Shown here in pieces: positions 7,211 through 16,323 of a DNA stretch of 17,579 bases. The DNA comes from Legionellales bacterium UBA2469 (GTDB taxonomy: Bacteria > Pseudomonadota > Gammaproteobacteria > Legionellales > Legionellaceae): assembly GCA_002342175.1 (NCBI GenBank), contig DDPL01000023.1:1-17579 (forward strand), read 5' to 3'. The notes under the pieces are model-generated. The model saw nothing but the letters and a program-made list of their open reading frames with translations. It made no database searches and had not been told where the DNA came from. The translations under genes and the position numbers were made by a program. The stretch's first letter is position 1; the number at the start of each line of letters is the position of its first letter.

Positions 7211-8319
7211 ATACACAAGAATTTTTCAAGCAAAAAATACAATCTATTGGACAGTGTCCATTTCATGAGTATATGCAAATGGCGTTGTATGATGCCCAAC
7301 ATGGATATTATACCACCAAGGAGCATGTGATAGGATCGTCAGGTGATTTCATCACCGCGCCAGAGTTGTCGCCTTTATTCGGTGCCACTCTTGCCAAACA
7401 GGCACTGGATATTGTACGCCAATTACCAGCGTCTAATATTTTAGAGTTGGGCGCTGGGACTGGGCGATTATGCGTGGATGTCCTTAAATATTTAGAAGCA
7501 CAAGATGCGCTACCTGAAACGTATTTTATTTTGGAAGTTAGTGCAACTTTGAAAGCACGGCAACAGTGTTTATTGCAAGAGAGCTTGCCTCATCTTGTTG
7601 AGAAAGTGCAATGGTTAACAGAATGGCCTCAAGATTTTATAGGCGTAATCTTAGCCAATGAGGTTTTAGATGCCATGCCAGTTCATCGTTTTATGTGGTC
7701 ACATGGACAAGTATTTGAAAGTTATATTGTATGGAATGAACAGCAATCTAAATTAGAAGAAACCTTTTTACCGTCGCAAAACCAAGAACTCGTTGCCTAC
7801 GTTCAAAGTCTAAAACTTGCGTCAGATACACCTTATTGCTCAGAAGTGAATTTATGGTTATCGGGTTGGATCTCTGGTTTAGAGCAGAGTTTAAAACAAG
7901 GTGTGGCAATTCTTTTTGATTATGGGTTCCCTCGACACGAGTACTATCATGAAGATAGAACACAAGGCACCTTGATGTGCCATGAGCGACATCGTGCACA
8001 CCCGGACTTTTTATATCGTCCAGGTATGCAAGATATCACAGCACATGTTGATTTTACTCATGTTGCAGAAGAGGCACATGCACAAGGATTGCATATTTTA
8101 GGTTATACACATCAAGCTGCATTTCTATTATCGAATGGTATTTTAGAATTGATGGCTGAAGAAAAGGATGAGCGACAGTATCAGCGTCATTCCCTAGACA
8201 TGAAATTATTATTGCAATCCCATGAAATGGGAGAAATTTTTAAAGTGATGGCTCTGGGAAAAGATTTTGATAAAGGTTTAACTGGATTTATGTTTTACGA
8301 TAAACGAGTGAGTTTGTGA
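7204..8319 (+). CDS. MidA/NDUFAF7-like SAM-dependent methyltransferase (COG1565)
   Basis: A class I methyltransferase of the family that includes mitochondrial NDUFAF7/MidA, which methylates an arginine of a complex I subunit. Bacterial members are mostly uncharacterised. The 371 residues contain the family N-terminal signature (FHEYMQMALYDAQHGYYT, about 20-37, then GSSGDFITAPELSPLFG), the SAM-binding loop ILELGAGTGR (79-88) and a conserved LANEVLDAMPVHRF. ATG 7204 and ATG 7207 are both possible. Neither has a visible Shine-Dalgarno, but no upstream in-frame start exists before TAA at 7180. It heads a tightly packed run: the stop overlaps the start of the PTPS-like gene. The family call is firm; the substrate is unknown. 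Confidence 0.9.
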   Translation: MMNTQEFFKQKIQSIGQCPFHEYMQMALYDAQHGYYTTKEHVIGSSGDFITAPELSPLFGATLAKQALDIVRQLPASNILELGAGTGRLCVDVLKYLEAQDALPETYFILEVSATLKARQQCLLQESLPHLVEKVQWLTEWPQDFIGVILANEVLDAMPVHRFMWSHGQVFESYIVWNEQQSKLEETFLPSQNQELVAYVQSLKLASDTPYCSEVNLWLSGWISGLEQSLKQGVAILFDYGFPRHEYYHEDRTQGTLMCHERHRAHPDFLYRPGMQDITAHVDFTHVAEEAHAQGLHILGYTHQAAFLLSNGILELMAEEKDERQYQRHSLDMKLLLQSHEMGEIFKVMALGKDFDKGLTGFMFYDKRVSL

Positions 8320-8852
8320 TGAATGCATATTTAACCACCATTGAGTTGCAAAAAGAGAATATGACTTTTAATGCAGGACATACAACCATTTTTTCAGCAA
8401 CAGAGCGTGAGCCATTACATGGCCATTATTATCAAATTTCAGTTGCAGTATCGGCATGGGTCACAGAAAATGGAATGAAGTTCGATTATCGCTATTACAA
8501 AAAACGCGTGGGTGATTTATGCATGCAACTGAATCAGATTTTTTTAATGCCGATGTATTCTCCATATTTAGAAATTTCTGAGGATTCTGAATACTATTAT
8601 TTTAAGTTTAATCATAAAACCATGCCATTTCTAAAAGAAGATGTTAAATTAATGCCGGTAACCAATATTACTGTTGAAGAGTTATCGAGTTGGTTTGTAA
8701 AACAATTGACATCAGACCTGAAAGAATTAGATGATTTAGCCATAGAGAAAATTGAAGTTAAAGTCTTTTCAGCCCCTGGGCAGTCGGCAGGTATCATTTG
8801 GAAGCGTGAAACTGATGGAAGAAACCAAGGTTTGTCAAGTTTGTATTCCTAA
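8319..8852 (+). CDS. Degenerate PTPS/QueD (COG0720) T-fold protein
   Basis: A 177-residue protein of the 6-pyruvoyltetrahydropterin synthase / 6-carboxytetrahydropterin synthase fold. The three zinc-ligand histidines are kept: His21 (FNAGH) and His34/His36 (LHGHYY). The usual catalytic residues are not. By manual alignment to E. coli QueD, the active Cys27 position is Arg30 (flanked by Glu29 and Glu31), the Asp70-His71 pair is Asn72-Gln73 (LNQIFL), and the pterin-anchoring Glu110 is Val149. It is about 55 residues longer than QueD, with an inserted hairpin region at about 80-112 before the normal NITVEELSSWF helix, a layout that resembles longer archaeal-type members. The start is ATG 8319, overlapping the preceding TGA by one base; GTG 8316 is an alternative. 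It overlaps priA by 38 nt. The fold is confident; the activity is unknown and perhaps non-canonical. Confidence 0.8.
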   Translation: MNAYLTTIELQKENMTFNAGHTTIFSATEREPLHGHYYQISVAVSAWVTENGMKFDYRYYKKRVGDLCMQLNQIFLMPMYSPYLEISEDSEYYYFKFNHKTMPFLKEDVKLMPVTNITVEELSSWFVKQLTSDLKELDDLAIEKIEVKVFSAPGQSAGIIWKRETDGRNQGLSSLYS

Positions 8853-10968
8853 TACTTATTCGCAGGTTTACGATTATGAAATCCAGGCGCCCTACCCGCC
8901 CGTTGGTACACGTGTAGCCGTATCTTTTCGTCATCAAGAACGAATGGGTGTTATTTGGCAATTTATAGAAAAAACCAATACCGATATTGTTTTAAAGCAG
9001 CTTAAGTCATCAGCTGAACAATACCCGATTTTAGATGAAAATATGATGATGTTTTGTCGATGGTTATCGGAATATTATCATGCGCCTTTGTCTGAGATTT
9101 TAGCTTTGGCTGTCCCTAAGTGGGTGCGTTGTCTCGAACGTCCTCTTTTTCCCCCAAAAACGTCCTGGATTGTGTTTCGGCAAATGGTTGCGATACCGCC
9201 AAAATTAAAAAAACTCATACAGTTTCAAGATACTTTAAGTATGCTCGGTGAAATCGAAGCTTCTCAGCTTAAATCTTACGGGTTATCGAAAGCACAACTT
9301 CAAAAAGCCATCGAATGGGGGTGTTGTGAAGTTGTACTCAAAAGTAAAACCTTTGGTTCATCGAGCCCCGTTCAGTCTTTAACACTCCATTCAGAACAAC
9401 AAGCGATTGTTGATAACCTCGATGTTGATAAATTCAATGTAAATCTCATTCAGGGTGTGACAGGCAGTGGTAAAACCGAAGTTTATATTGAGCTCATGAA
9501 AAAAGTGTTTGCTCGTGGTGAGCAAGTCTTATTACTGGTGCCTGAAATTGGTTTAACCACGAGTTTATTTGAACGTCTTCAGGCCCGATTATCTATTCCT
9601 ATGGTCTTGTTTCATTCAAGTTTAACGGATAAGCAACGATATGAGCATTGGTTGCATGCTTACCATGGTCAGGCACAATTAATTGTAGGTACGCGCAGTG
9701 CGGTATTTGCTCCCATGTCAAAATTAGGATTAATCATTATTGATGAGGAACATGATCCAAGTTTTAAACAAATGGATGGTATTCGTTACTCTGCAAAAGA
9801 TGCGGCCATTGTACGCGCTAAATTACACGATAGAGCGATTATTTTAGGGACCGCAACACCAAGCCTTGAAACTTACCAAAATGTCATGGATGGCAAATAT
9901 AAGCGTTATATCCTCAATCAAAAAGCGTTATCTTCAACACCCTTACAACACATGGTCGTGGACTTACGCGCACAATCGACGCAACATGGTTTAAGTCAGC
10001 AGGTTTTGCAATGTATGCAAGAAAAACTGATGGCCGGTCAGCAAGTATTGGTTTTTATGAATCGTCGAGGTTATTCACCACTATTGTTTTGCCATGACTG
10101 TGGATGGGTGAAAGATTGTCATCATTGTGATGCGCATATGACTTTGCATCGTAAGAGCAACTGTGTTATTTGTCATCATTGTGGCATGAGGGCTCCCGTT
10201 CCGACAAAATGTTTACAATGCACGTCAAATCAATTGATGCCCTTAGGTGTGGGCACAGAACAGTTATATGATTTTTTAGTTGAGCATTTTTCTCAGTATC
10301 GAACCTTGCGATTCGATAGGGATGTGGTGAAAAATCGACAGGATTTGGAAACCAATCTTCAAAAAATCGCCCAACATGAAGTGGATATCATTGTTGGGAC
10401 GCAAATGCTTGCCAAAGGGCATCATTTTCCACAGTTGAGTTTGGTGGTGATGGTCGATGGAGATAGTGGTTTTTATCAAACTGATTTTAGAGCATTAGAG
10501 CGTTTAGGACAGATGTATACGCAAGTATCCGGACGTGCTGGGCGCGCGCATGTCGCTGGTACCGTGATGATTCAAACGCATTTACCGCACCATCCTTTAT
10601 TGGTTACACTCTTACAACAAGGTTATGAGCCTTTTATTCAAGCACTTCTGGAGCAACGTAAAGAGGCATTTTTACCACCATTTGCATATTTGGCATTGGT
10701 GCGTGTGCAAGGAAAAAATAGTTATCAAGTTCAACAGTTTTTATTAGGATTGATGCAAAAAATAAGCTTTAATGAGCTACAAGTTCTGGGACCAGCACCT
10801 GCACCAATGGAAAAAAAGGCCGGTCTTTTTAGATGGCAGCTCATGTTTAAAGCGCATAAACGTTCGCAATTACATCAGCAATTACAAGGCTTCTTATCAA
10901 TTTTACAAGTAGAAATTCCCAAAGGTTTGAAATGGTTTGTTGAGATTGATCCTTATGATGGAGGTTAA
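8815..10968 (+). CDS. priA: Primosomal protein N' (replication restart helicase PriA)
   Basis: PriA is a 3'-to-5' superfamily 2 DNA helicase that recognises stalled forks and reloads the replisome. The 717-residue product has an N-terminal 3'-DNA-binding domain (about 1-100), Walker A GVTGSGKT (214-221), Walker B DEEHD (310-314), motif III GTATPS and motif VI QVSGRAGRA. A zinc module carries eight cysteines in CxxC pairs: 426/429, 435/438, 453/456 and 466/469. An open frame reaches back to 8752, but the PriA homology begins at about the Met at 8815, preceded by GGAAG; that start still overlaps the PTPS-like gene by 38 nt, suggesting translational coupling. No clear terminator follows within the 85 bp before the convergent pseudogene. 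Confidence 0.97.
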   Translation: MEETKVCQVCIPNTYSQVYDYEIQAPYPPVGTRVAVSFRHQERMGVIWQFIEKTNTDIVLKQLKSSAEQYPILDENMMMFCRWLSEYYHAPLSEILALAVPKWVRCLERPLFPPKTSWIVFRQMVAIPPKLKKLIQFQDTLSMLGEIEASQLKSYGLSKAQLQKAIEWGCCEVVLKSKTFGSSSPVQSLTLHSEQQAIVDNLDVDKFNVNLIQGVTGSGKTEVYIELMKKVFARGEQVLLLVPEIGLTTSLFERLQARLSIPMVLFHSSLTDKQRYEHWLHAYHGQAQLIVGTRSAVFAPMSKLGLIIIDEEHDPSFKQMDGIRYSAKDAAIVRAKLHDRAIILGTATPSLETYQNVMDGKYKRYILNQKALSSTPLQHMVVDLRAQSTQHGLSQQVLQCMQEKLMAGQQVLVFMNRRGYSPLLFCHDCGWVKDCHHCDAHMTLHRKSNCVICHHCGMRAPVPTKCLQCTSNQLMPLGVGTEQLYDFLVEHFSQYRTLRFDRDVVKNRQDLETNLQKIAQHEVDIIVGTQMLAKGHHFPQLSLVVMVDGDSGFYQTDFRALERLGQMYTQVSGRAGRAHVAGTVMIQTHLPHHPLLVTLLQQGYEPFIQALLEQRKEAFLPPFAYLALVRVQGKNSYQVQQFLLGLMQKISFNELQVLGPAPAPMEKKAGLFRWQLMFKAHKRSQLHQQLQGFLSILQVEIPKGLKWFVEIDPYDGG

Positions 10969-11053
10969 ATAATAAGAGTGGGAAGATTTACTAATACAAG
11001 TATTTAATGTAAGCGGAGCTGCTCGAACATGGAAATAATCTTATCAATGTCAT

Positions 11054-12389
11054 TTATCCTTTGAGGAAACGCTCAATTTCTCCAATCAGATAAAAGGGAA
11101 TGGATAGCAAATTTCCATCAAACTTTAGGGGTTGTTGAGATACTTTGATGCCCAGAGGAAGATTTTTTTCTTGCATGAAGAGGTGCAATGATTTTAATTG
11201 ACCAGTTGAGCCTGCTTTAACCTCAATGGGAATGATTTTTGCATCATAAGATTTAACATAATCGACTTCTGCCATACTGGATTTTTTATCACGACACCAA
11301 AAATATAAGTGTGGAGCCTCAATATTTGAGTCATAAGCGAGCAATTCTTGGCCTACAAACTGTTCGGCAATTGCGCCTTGGGTTACTAAAATAAGGCCCT
11401 CATTTAGCCAAATTTCTGCTGATAAGCGACTAGAACGTGTCATTAAGCCAATATCAAGAAATACAATTTTAAATTTTTTTTTCATTAATCAATGCGATCA
11501 AAGGAAGGCCAGATGCTGATGAGCTATAAATGGGATAAATTAAGCCAGCATGTTGTAGCAATTCCAGAGCCAATTTTATATTTAATGAGCGTGTATTTGG
11601 ATCAATATTTGCATATTTGATATGTGTGCCAACAAGTCCCGGCGCTTTCTCGAATACTCGCTGAACATATTGAATTTGACTATGTTTTGCATATTTACCA
11701 AAATCTTGCCGATAGGTGGTTAATAATATGGTTTGTTGTAACTCAGATTCTGCTAAATCGTATTGATGCGCTGTATGAGTTGATGATAAATAGGCTTGTA
11801 ATACGGCCGGCATTCCACCCAGTACCATGTATTGTTTGACTAATTTTAAAAGCTTTAGGTGGACAGACTCTGGTATGGTTTCCTTGGGATGGATTTTCTC
11901 AATAAAATGACGTAGCTCAGCGTAACCCATGGCTAATAAAAACTCTTTAAAAGACAACGGTTTTAGATATAAGGAATGTATTCGCCCTACCGGTATCCGA
12001 AAATCCTCTTGATTTAAAGTGAATTCTAGCAAGGAGCCTGCGCCAATAACGTGAAGCTCGGGAAGTTGTTCTTTAAAATAACGCAGTGCGCGAATGGCAT
12101 TTGGACAATCTTGAATTTCATCTAAAAAAAGAAGAGTTTTTTCGGGTATGATTTTTTGTTTAGTGATAAGGATAAAGCTGTCACTATATCTTTGGGATGT
12201 AGATTATTAAAACAAGGAGCTAGCCATGGATCTTGCTCAAAATTAACGGTCACCAGGTTTTCAAAATGTGTTTCACCAAATTTATTGACGATATATGACT
12301 TGCCAACTTGTCGAGCGCCGCGCAATAGCAAGGGCATGCGATTTTTTTTCTTTCCACTCCAATAAGCTTTTTTCAATATCTCTTTCCAT
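11054..12389 (-). pseudogene. AAA ATPase with DUF4143 (COG1373 family), broken by three poly(A) frameshifts
   Basis: Reading from ATG 12387-12389, the pieces join into one family member of about 444 residues. The first frame gives MERDIEKSLLEWKE. The second, entered at the A8 tract 12342-12349, gives PLLLRGARQVGKS (Walker A). The third, entered at the A6 tract 12152-12157, gives TLLFLDEIQDCPNAIRALR (Walker B) and IGAGSLLEFTL. The fourth, entered at the A9 tract 11474-11482, gives the C-terminal DUF4143 part (VFLDIGLMTR, GAIAEQFVGQELL, EVDYV, IIPIEVKAGS). Restoring the frame needs -1, +1 and -1 nt at these tracts in order. Everything between them is intact, so decay looks recent, or the frame is restored by slippage, or the tracts are miscounted. 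Such ATPases are common orphan genes of unclear role, sometimes compared with toxin-like or defence ATPases. Confidence 0.85.
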
Positions 12390-12403
12390 TATTACACCAT
12401 TTT

Positions 12404-12429
12404 TGCTAAAACACCCTTGTATTTTAGCA
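12404..12429. repeat. Inverted repeat over the likely ATPase promoter
   Basis: TGCTAAAA (12404-12411) and TTTTAGCA (12422-12429) are perfect inverted arms around a 10-nt centre. The right arm contains, on the minus strand, TGCTAAAAT, an extended -10 about 32 bp before the ATPase start codon, so the site is placed like an operator. On the plus strand the hairpin is followed by C and seven T, so it could also act as a terminator in that direction. Confidence 0.4.
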
Positions 12430-12458
12430 CTTTTTTTGACAAAAGACAGGGGTGTTTT
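12408..12458 (-). terminator. Possible thyA terminator hairpin
   Basis: AAAACACCC (12408-12416) and GGGTGTTTT (12450-12458) are 9-bp complementary arms separated by 33 nt, beginning immediately after the thyA stop codon. On the minus strand the stem ends in only four T, so termination would be weak. Its left arm is shared with the inverted repeat at 12404-12429, so the two hairpins are mutually exclusive. Confidence 0.35.
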
Positions 12459-12459
12459 T

Positions 12460-13254
12460 TTAAACAGCGATGGGCGCTTTGATGGATGGATGACTTTCGT
12501 AACCAATAATTTCAAAGTCCTCAAACTGATAAGTATCAATGCTTGTGGGCTTGGATGTGATATTGAGTTTTGGAGATTGGAAAGGTGTACGTGAAAGCTG
12601 TAAGCGAGCTTGTTCTAAATGATTGCTGTATAAATGGCAATCGCCACCCGTCCAAATGAACTCTCCGACATCAAGGTCGCATTGCTGTGCTATCATGTGG
12701 GTTAAAAGTGCATAAGAAGCAATGTTAAAGGGAACGCCTAAGAACACATCAGCAGAACGTTGATAAAGTTGACAAGATAGTCGGCCATTGGCCACATAAA
12801 ATTGAAACATGGCATGACATGGGGTTAATGCCATATGTTCTAATTCACCGACATTCCAACTGTTAACGATTAAACGACGAGAATCGGGGTTATTTTTAAT
12901 TTCTTTTATAACGTTGTCGATTTGGTCAATCGTCTTGCCGTTGGCCCCTTCCCAACTGCGCCATTGTTTGCCATAAATGGGACCTAAATTACCATTTTCA
13001 TCAGCCCATTCGTCCCAAATACGAACACCATGTTCTTTAAGATAGTGAATGTTGGTTTCACCCTTTAGGAACCATAATAACTCGTGAATAATGCTTTTTA
13101 AATGCAATTTCTTCGTGGTCACCAATGGAAAACCTTTTTGTAGATTAAATCGCATTTGATAGCCAAAAACTGAAAGCGTTCCGGTACCAGTACGGTCTGT
13201 TTTTGGTGTGCCATATTCTAAAATATGGTTAAGAAGTTGAAGATACGTTTGCAT
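12460..13254 (-). CDS. thyA: Thymidylate synthase
   Basis: ThyA methylates dUMP to dTMP using 5,10-methylenetetrahydrofolate and releases dihydrofolate. The protein is 264 residues, exactly the E. coli length. Landmarks are Arg21 in KTDRTGTGT (phosphate binding), the nucleophile Cys146 in [28 protein letters not shown], and a C-terminus ending PIAV. Because it produces dihydrofolate, the cell needs a dihydrofolate or pteridine reductase; the SDR at 6465-7175 could contribute, though this is only a suggestion. The gene overlaps the end of lgt by 26 nt, implying coupled translation at the end of the rppH-ptsP-lgt-thyA unit. Confidence 0.98.
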   Translation of the reverse strand: MQTYLQLLNHILEYGTPKTDRTGTGTLSVFGYQMRFNLQKGFPLVTTKKLHLKSIIHELLWFLKGETNIHYLKEHGVRIWDEWADENGNLGPIYGKQWRSWEGANGKTIDQIDNVIKEIKNNPDSRRLIVNSWNVGELEHMALTPCHAMFQFYVANGRLSCQLYQRSADVFLGVPFNIASYALLTHMIAQQCDLDVGEFIWTGGDCHLYSNHLEQARLQLSRTPFQSPKLNITSKPTSIDTYQFEDFEIIGYESHPSIKAPIAV

Positions 13255-14026
13255 GATGTCGAGTAAAATACCAAATAATGAATCCAGAAATGAACATTGG
13301 AATGCATAAGATCTGCCCCATGCTCAGCCAATCCCCGATAATAAAACCTAAATGCGCATCGGGCTCTCTAAAAAATTCTACCGTGAAACGTAAAAGACTG
13401 TATCCCATTAAAAAAAATGCAGTGGGGTATCCCACAGGCCTTCTTTTTTGAGTATACAAAAAAAGTACAATAAATAATAGCAGTCCTTCCAGTCCTAATT
13501 CATAAAGTTGAGAGGGGTGTCGAGGCTCAGGTCCTGCGCCAGGAAAAACCATTCCCCATGGCATGGTTGTTGGGCGCCCCCACAGTTCACCGTTGATAAA
13601 GTTCCCAAAACGCCCCGCCGCAAGACCTAAAGGCACCAAAGGAGCTGTGAAATCAGTGACCTCTAAAATACGACGATGTTGGTGTTTTGCCACATAGACA
13701 AGACCGATGAGTGCACCAATCAATCCACCATGAAAAGACATGCCACCTTGCCATATTTTAATAATGAGTAATGGATGCGATAGCCAATCATAAAAGTTAT
13801 AAAAAAACATATAACCAAAGCGCCCACCTATAATAATGCCAAGGGCGGCATAAAAAATTAAGTCCGAGATTTGTTCGGCATTCCATTTTAAGTTCAATTT
13901 TTTAGTTTGGTGTTTTGCAAGCAACCAGGCAAAAATGAAACCCAAAATGTACATGATGCCATACCAGTGAATTTGTATAGGACCGAATGATAAAGCCACG
14001 GGATTTAAATGAGGATATGTCATCAT
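13229..14026 (-). CDS. lgt: Prolipoprotein diacylglyceryl transferase
   Basis: Lgt is an inner-membrane enzyme that moves diacylglycerol from phosphatidylglycerol to the lipobox cysteine of prolipoproteins, the first step of lipoprotein maturation. The 265-residue protein is rich in hydrophobic segments, consistent with the usual seven membrane spans. The family signature is clear in [16 protein letters not shown], with further conserved parts in [23 protein letters not shown] and RHPSQLYE. It starts 2 nt after the ptsP stop with two successive ATG codons, 14024-14026 and 14021-14023; the first is chosen. The 3' end overlaps thyA by 26 nt. The lgt-thyA order matches E. coli. Confidence 0.97.
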   Translation of the reverse strand: MMTYPHLNPVALSFGPIQIHWYGIMYILGFIFAWLLAKHQTKKLNLKWNAEQISDLIFYAALGIIIGGRFGYMFFYNFYDWLSHPLLIIKIWQGGMSFHGGLIGALIGLVYVAKHQHRRILEVTDFTAPLVPLGLAAGRFGNFINGELWGRPTTMPWGMVFPGAGPEPRHPSQLYELGLEGLLLFIVLFLYTQKRRPVGYPTAFFLMGYSLLRFTVEFFREPDAHLGFIIGDWLSMGQILCIPMFISGFIIWYFTRHHANVSSTS

Positions 14027-14028
14027 AA

Positions 14029-16323
14029 TTAATGTTTCCCTGCGCGAATAAGGCCTCCAAGACCTTGATTTTGTAAAATTTCTTGTAGATATAAACGGAT
14101 TTCATTTGGATTTTCCATGGCCAATACATCGGCAAGAACTTGTCGACTTTGTGCCAAAGAGAAATTTCGAATTACCCACTTGATGCGAAGTAAACTAGCC
14201 GAGTTCATGCTTAAAGCATCAAAGCCCATGGCGAGTAAAAGAAGTGTTGCCAAAGGGTCTCCCGCCATTTCTCCACAGATACTGACTTTAACTCCTGCGG
14301 CATGCCCACTTTCAACAATTTTCATCAACATTTTTAGAATAGCAGGATGTAATGAGTCATAAAGATTGGCAACGTGAGCATTGTTTCTGTCCACGGCTAA
14401 AAAATATTGTGTAAGATCATTGGAGCCGACCGAAAGAAAATCCACACGTTTAGCAAATTCATGGGCTTGGTAGGCGGCTGCGGGTACTTCAATCATTACC
14501 CCTATCTGTGGTTTAGGAATGTTATAACCTTCTTCGAGTAATTCTTGATATGCTTGATGAATCAAATAAATGGCTTCATCAACCTCACTTAAGGTGGTGA
14601 CCATGGGCAACATGATTCTCAAGTTTTGCGTTTCTTCATTGGCTCGCATCATGGCACGAACTTGTAACAAGAAAACATCGGGATGATCTAATGTGACGCG
14701 TATTCCTCGCCATCCAAGATAAGGATTGCTTTCTTTGATAGGGAAATAAGGTAGAATTTTATCGCCCCCAATATCTAGGGTGCGCATCGTCACTTCATGG
14801 GGTGCGAAAGCCTTTAAAATTTGTCTATAAATAATGTATTGTTCGTCTTCGGATGGGAAACGATCTCGACTCATAAAAGGTACTTCAGAGCGATAAAGAC
14901 CCACACCCTCGGCGCCAACACTCATCGATAAACCCGCGTCCATGGCTAATCCTGTGTTGACTTGAAGTTTAAGACGATAATTGTCTTGGGTCTCGGCAAG
15001 TTTATCTCTTAGCGTAAATAAGCTTTCATTTAACTCATCTTCTTCTTGGCAGAGTTGCTTGTATTCATAGATAAGATTCTTGGGTGGAGAGATAATCACC
15101 GTTCCACTATAGCCGTCCACAATAATGGCTCTTTTTGATAAATCTTCGAGTTTTAACCCAATTACGCCCATGACCGTTGGAATGTTCATCGCACGAGCAA
15201 GGATGGCAACATGTGAGTTATTAGAGCCCTTAATCGAAACAATTCCAGCTAAATAACCTTCTGGTACTTCAGCGAGATCGGCTGCTGTAATTTCTTCACC
15301 TACTAAAATCGTGCGAGGGTTATAGATGGACTCTTCTTGATGAATCGCTTGTAACTCAGCTAGAATGCGTTGACCAATATCTTTAATATCGGTTGCACGT
15401 TCTCGAAGATATGGATCAGCAATCTCATTAAATTGGCTAATGTACCGTTTGATAACCGTAGATAATGCCGCTTCTGCTGTGAGGTGTTCTTCTTGAATTT
15501 CGAGGACAATTTCATCACGAAGTTGATCTTGGCCAAGAATGCCGACATAAACATCAAACAACGCTTGTTCTTGTTGCCCGACACTGATGGCAATCCGACG
15601 TCCTAAACGTTGGATATAGTCTTTGGTGTCATTGAGTGCTTTTAGGAATGCTTGAATCTCTTTTTCAGGATCTTGTGCGAGTTGTTTGGGCACAGCATCA
15701 ATATCAGCCTGAGGATAAATAACAACTCCTCTTCCAATACTAATTCCTGCGACACAACCTAAGCCACTTAGGCTCATTTCAGAGCCCGCGGTTGCCATCG
15801 ATTCTTGATGGGAATATAGTGTTGTTAAATTTAATAATTCCCCAGTTGCTTCAGCATGTGCGATGAGCCCACCAAGTTGTGCGGCCAGCGTAATTAAAAA
15901 CGCTTCTTCTTCATCATCAAAACAGGCTTTTTCTTCTTGTTGAACGGTTAATACACCGTAAAGTTTTCGATGTTGTAAAATGGGCACACCAAGAAACCCA
16001 TGTAATTGAGACTCATTAAGCATGGGGTGATCGATAAAGTTTGGATGCAAATGAGCGTCTTCGGTATTGATAGGTTCTTCACGTCGGCCAATGAGGCCGA
16101 CAATACCTTGCTCTTGATGAAAATGAATAGGGCAAGATTTATCGAGAGGGAGGCCTTCAGTTGCTACCAATACATATTCATTATGTTTATAATCGATCAG
16201 GTAAGCGTTAACGGCATCACAATTAATGGCTTCTTGAACACGTTGCACCAATATTTGTAATGCTTGTTCGAGTGAGGCTGCATGACTCACATCTTGGATA
16301 ATTCGTTTAAGTGTCTTTAACAT
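14029..16323 (-). CDS. ptsP: Phosphoenolpyruvate-protein phosphotransferase PtsP (EI-Ntr)
   Basis: EI-Ntr takes phosphate from PEP and passes it to NPr, starting the nitrogen phosphotransferase cascade that regulates metabolism rather than sugar uptake. The 764 residues form an N-terminal GAF sensor domain (about 1-165), which in E. coli binds glutamine, an NPr-interacting helical region (about 185-330), the phosphohistidine domain with His371 in GSNNSHVAILARAMN, and the PEP-binding barrel with YLGWRGIR, SVGSNDLTQYFLAVDRN and the active Cys683 in ICGEMAGDP. All catalytic residues are present. Its ATG directly abuts the rppH TAG stop with no spacer, and lgt follows after 2 nt. NPr and EIIA-Ntr genes are not in the window. 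Confidence 0.97.
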   Translation of the reverse strand: MLKTLKRIIQDVSHAASLEQALQILVQRVQEAINCDAVNAYLIDYKHNEYVLVATEGLPLDKSCPIHFHQEQGIVGLIGRREEPINTEDAHLHPNFIDHPMLNESQLHGFLGVPILQHRKLYGVLTVQQEEKACFDDEEEAFLITLAAQLGGLIAHAEATGELLNLTTLYSHQESMATAGSEMSLSGLGCVAGISIGRGVVIYPQADIDAVPKQLAQDPEKEIQAFLKALNDTKDYIQRLGRRIAISVGQQEQALFDVYVGILGQDQLRDEIVLEIQEEHLTAEAALSTVIKRYISQFNEIADPYLRERATDIKDIGQRILAELQAIHQEESIYNPRTILVGEEITAADLAEVPEGYLAGIVSIKGSNNSHVAILARAMNIPTVMGVIGLKLEDLSKRAIIVDGYSGTVIISPPKNLIYEYKQLCQEEDELNESLFTLRDKLAETQDNYRLKLQVNTGLAMDAGLSMSVGAEGVGLYRSEVPFMSRDRFPSEDEQYIIYRQILKAFAPHEVTMRTLDIGGDKILPYFPIKESNPYLGWRGIRVTLDHPDVFLLQVRAMMRANEETQNLRIMLPMVTTLSEVDEAIYLIHQAYQELLEEGYNIPKPQIGVMIEVPAAAYQAHEFAKRVDFLSVGSNDLTQYFLAVDRNNAHVANLYDSLHPAILKMLMKIVESGHAAGVKVSICGEMAGDPLATLLLLAMGFDALSMNSASLLRIKWVIRNFSLAQSRQVLADVLAMENPNEIRLYLQEILQNQGLGGLIRAGKH

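Noticed and set aside
8752..8814. priA start at 8752
   Set aside because: PriA homology begins at about the Met at 8815, and the extra 21 residues are the shadow of the PTPS-like gene.
10969..11053. Possible tRNA fragment or terminator after priA
   Set aside because: Short inverted words such as AATAC-AA-GTATT are present, but there is no cloverleaf, no T-loop consensus and no T-tract.
11054..12032. Two separate small genes (143 and 187 residues)
   Set aside because: They are fragments of one DUF4143 ATPase; their ends meet at a poly(A) tract and the protein continues across it in the next frame.
12295..12594. 99-residue open frame on the plus strand across the thyA/ATPase gap
   Set aside because: It is antisense to the 3' end of thyA and the 5' end of the ATPase gene, with no motif or ribosome site.
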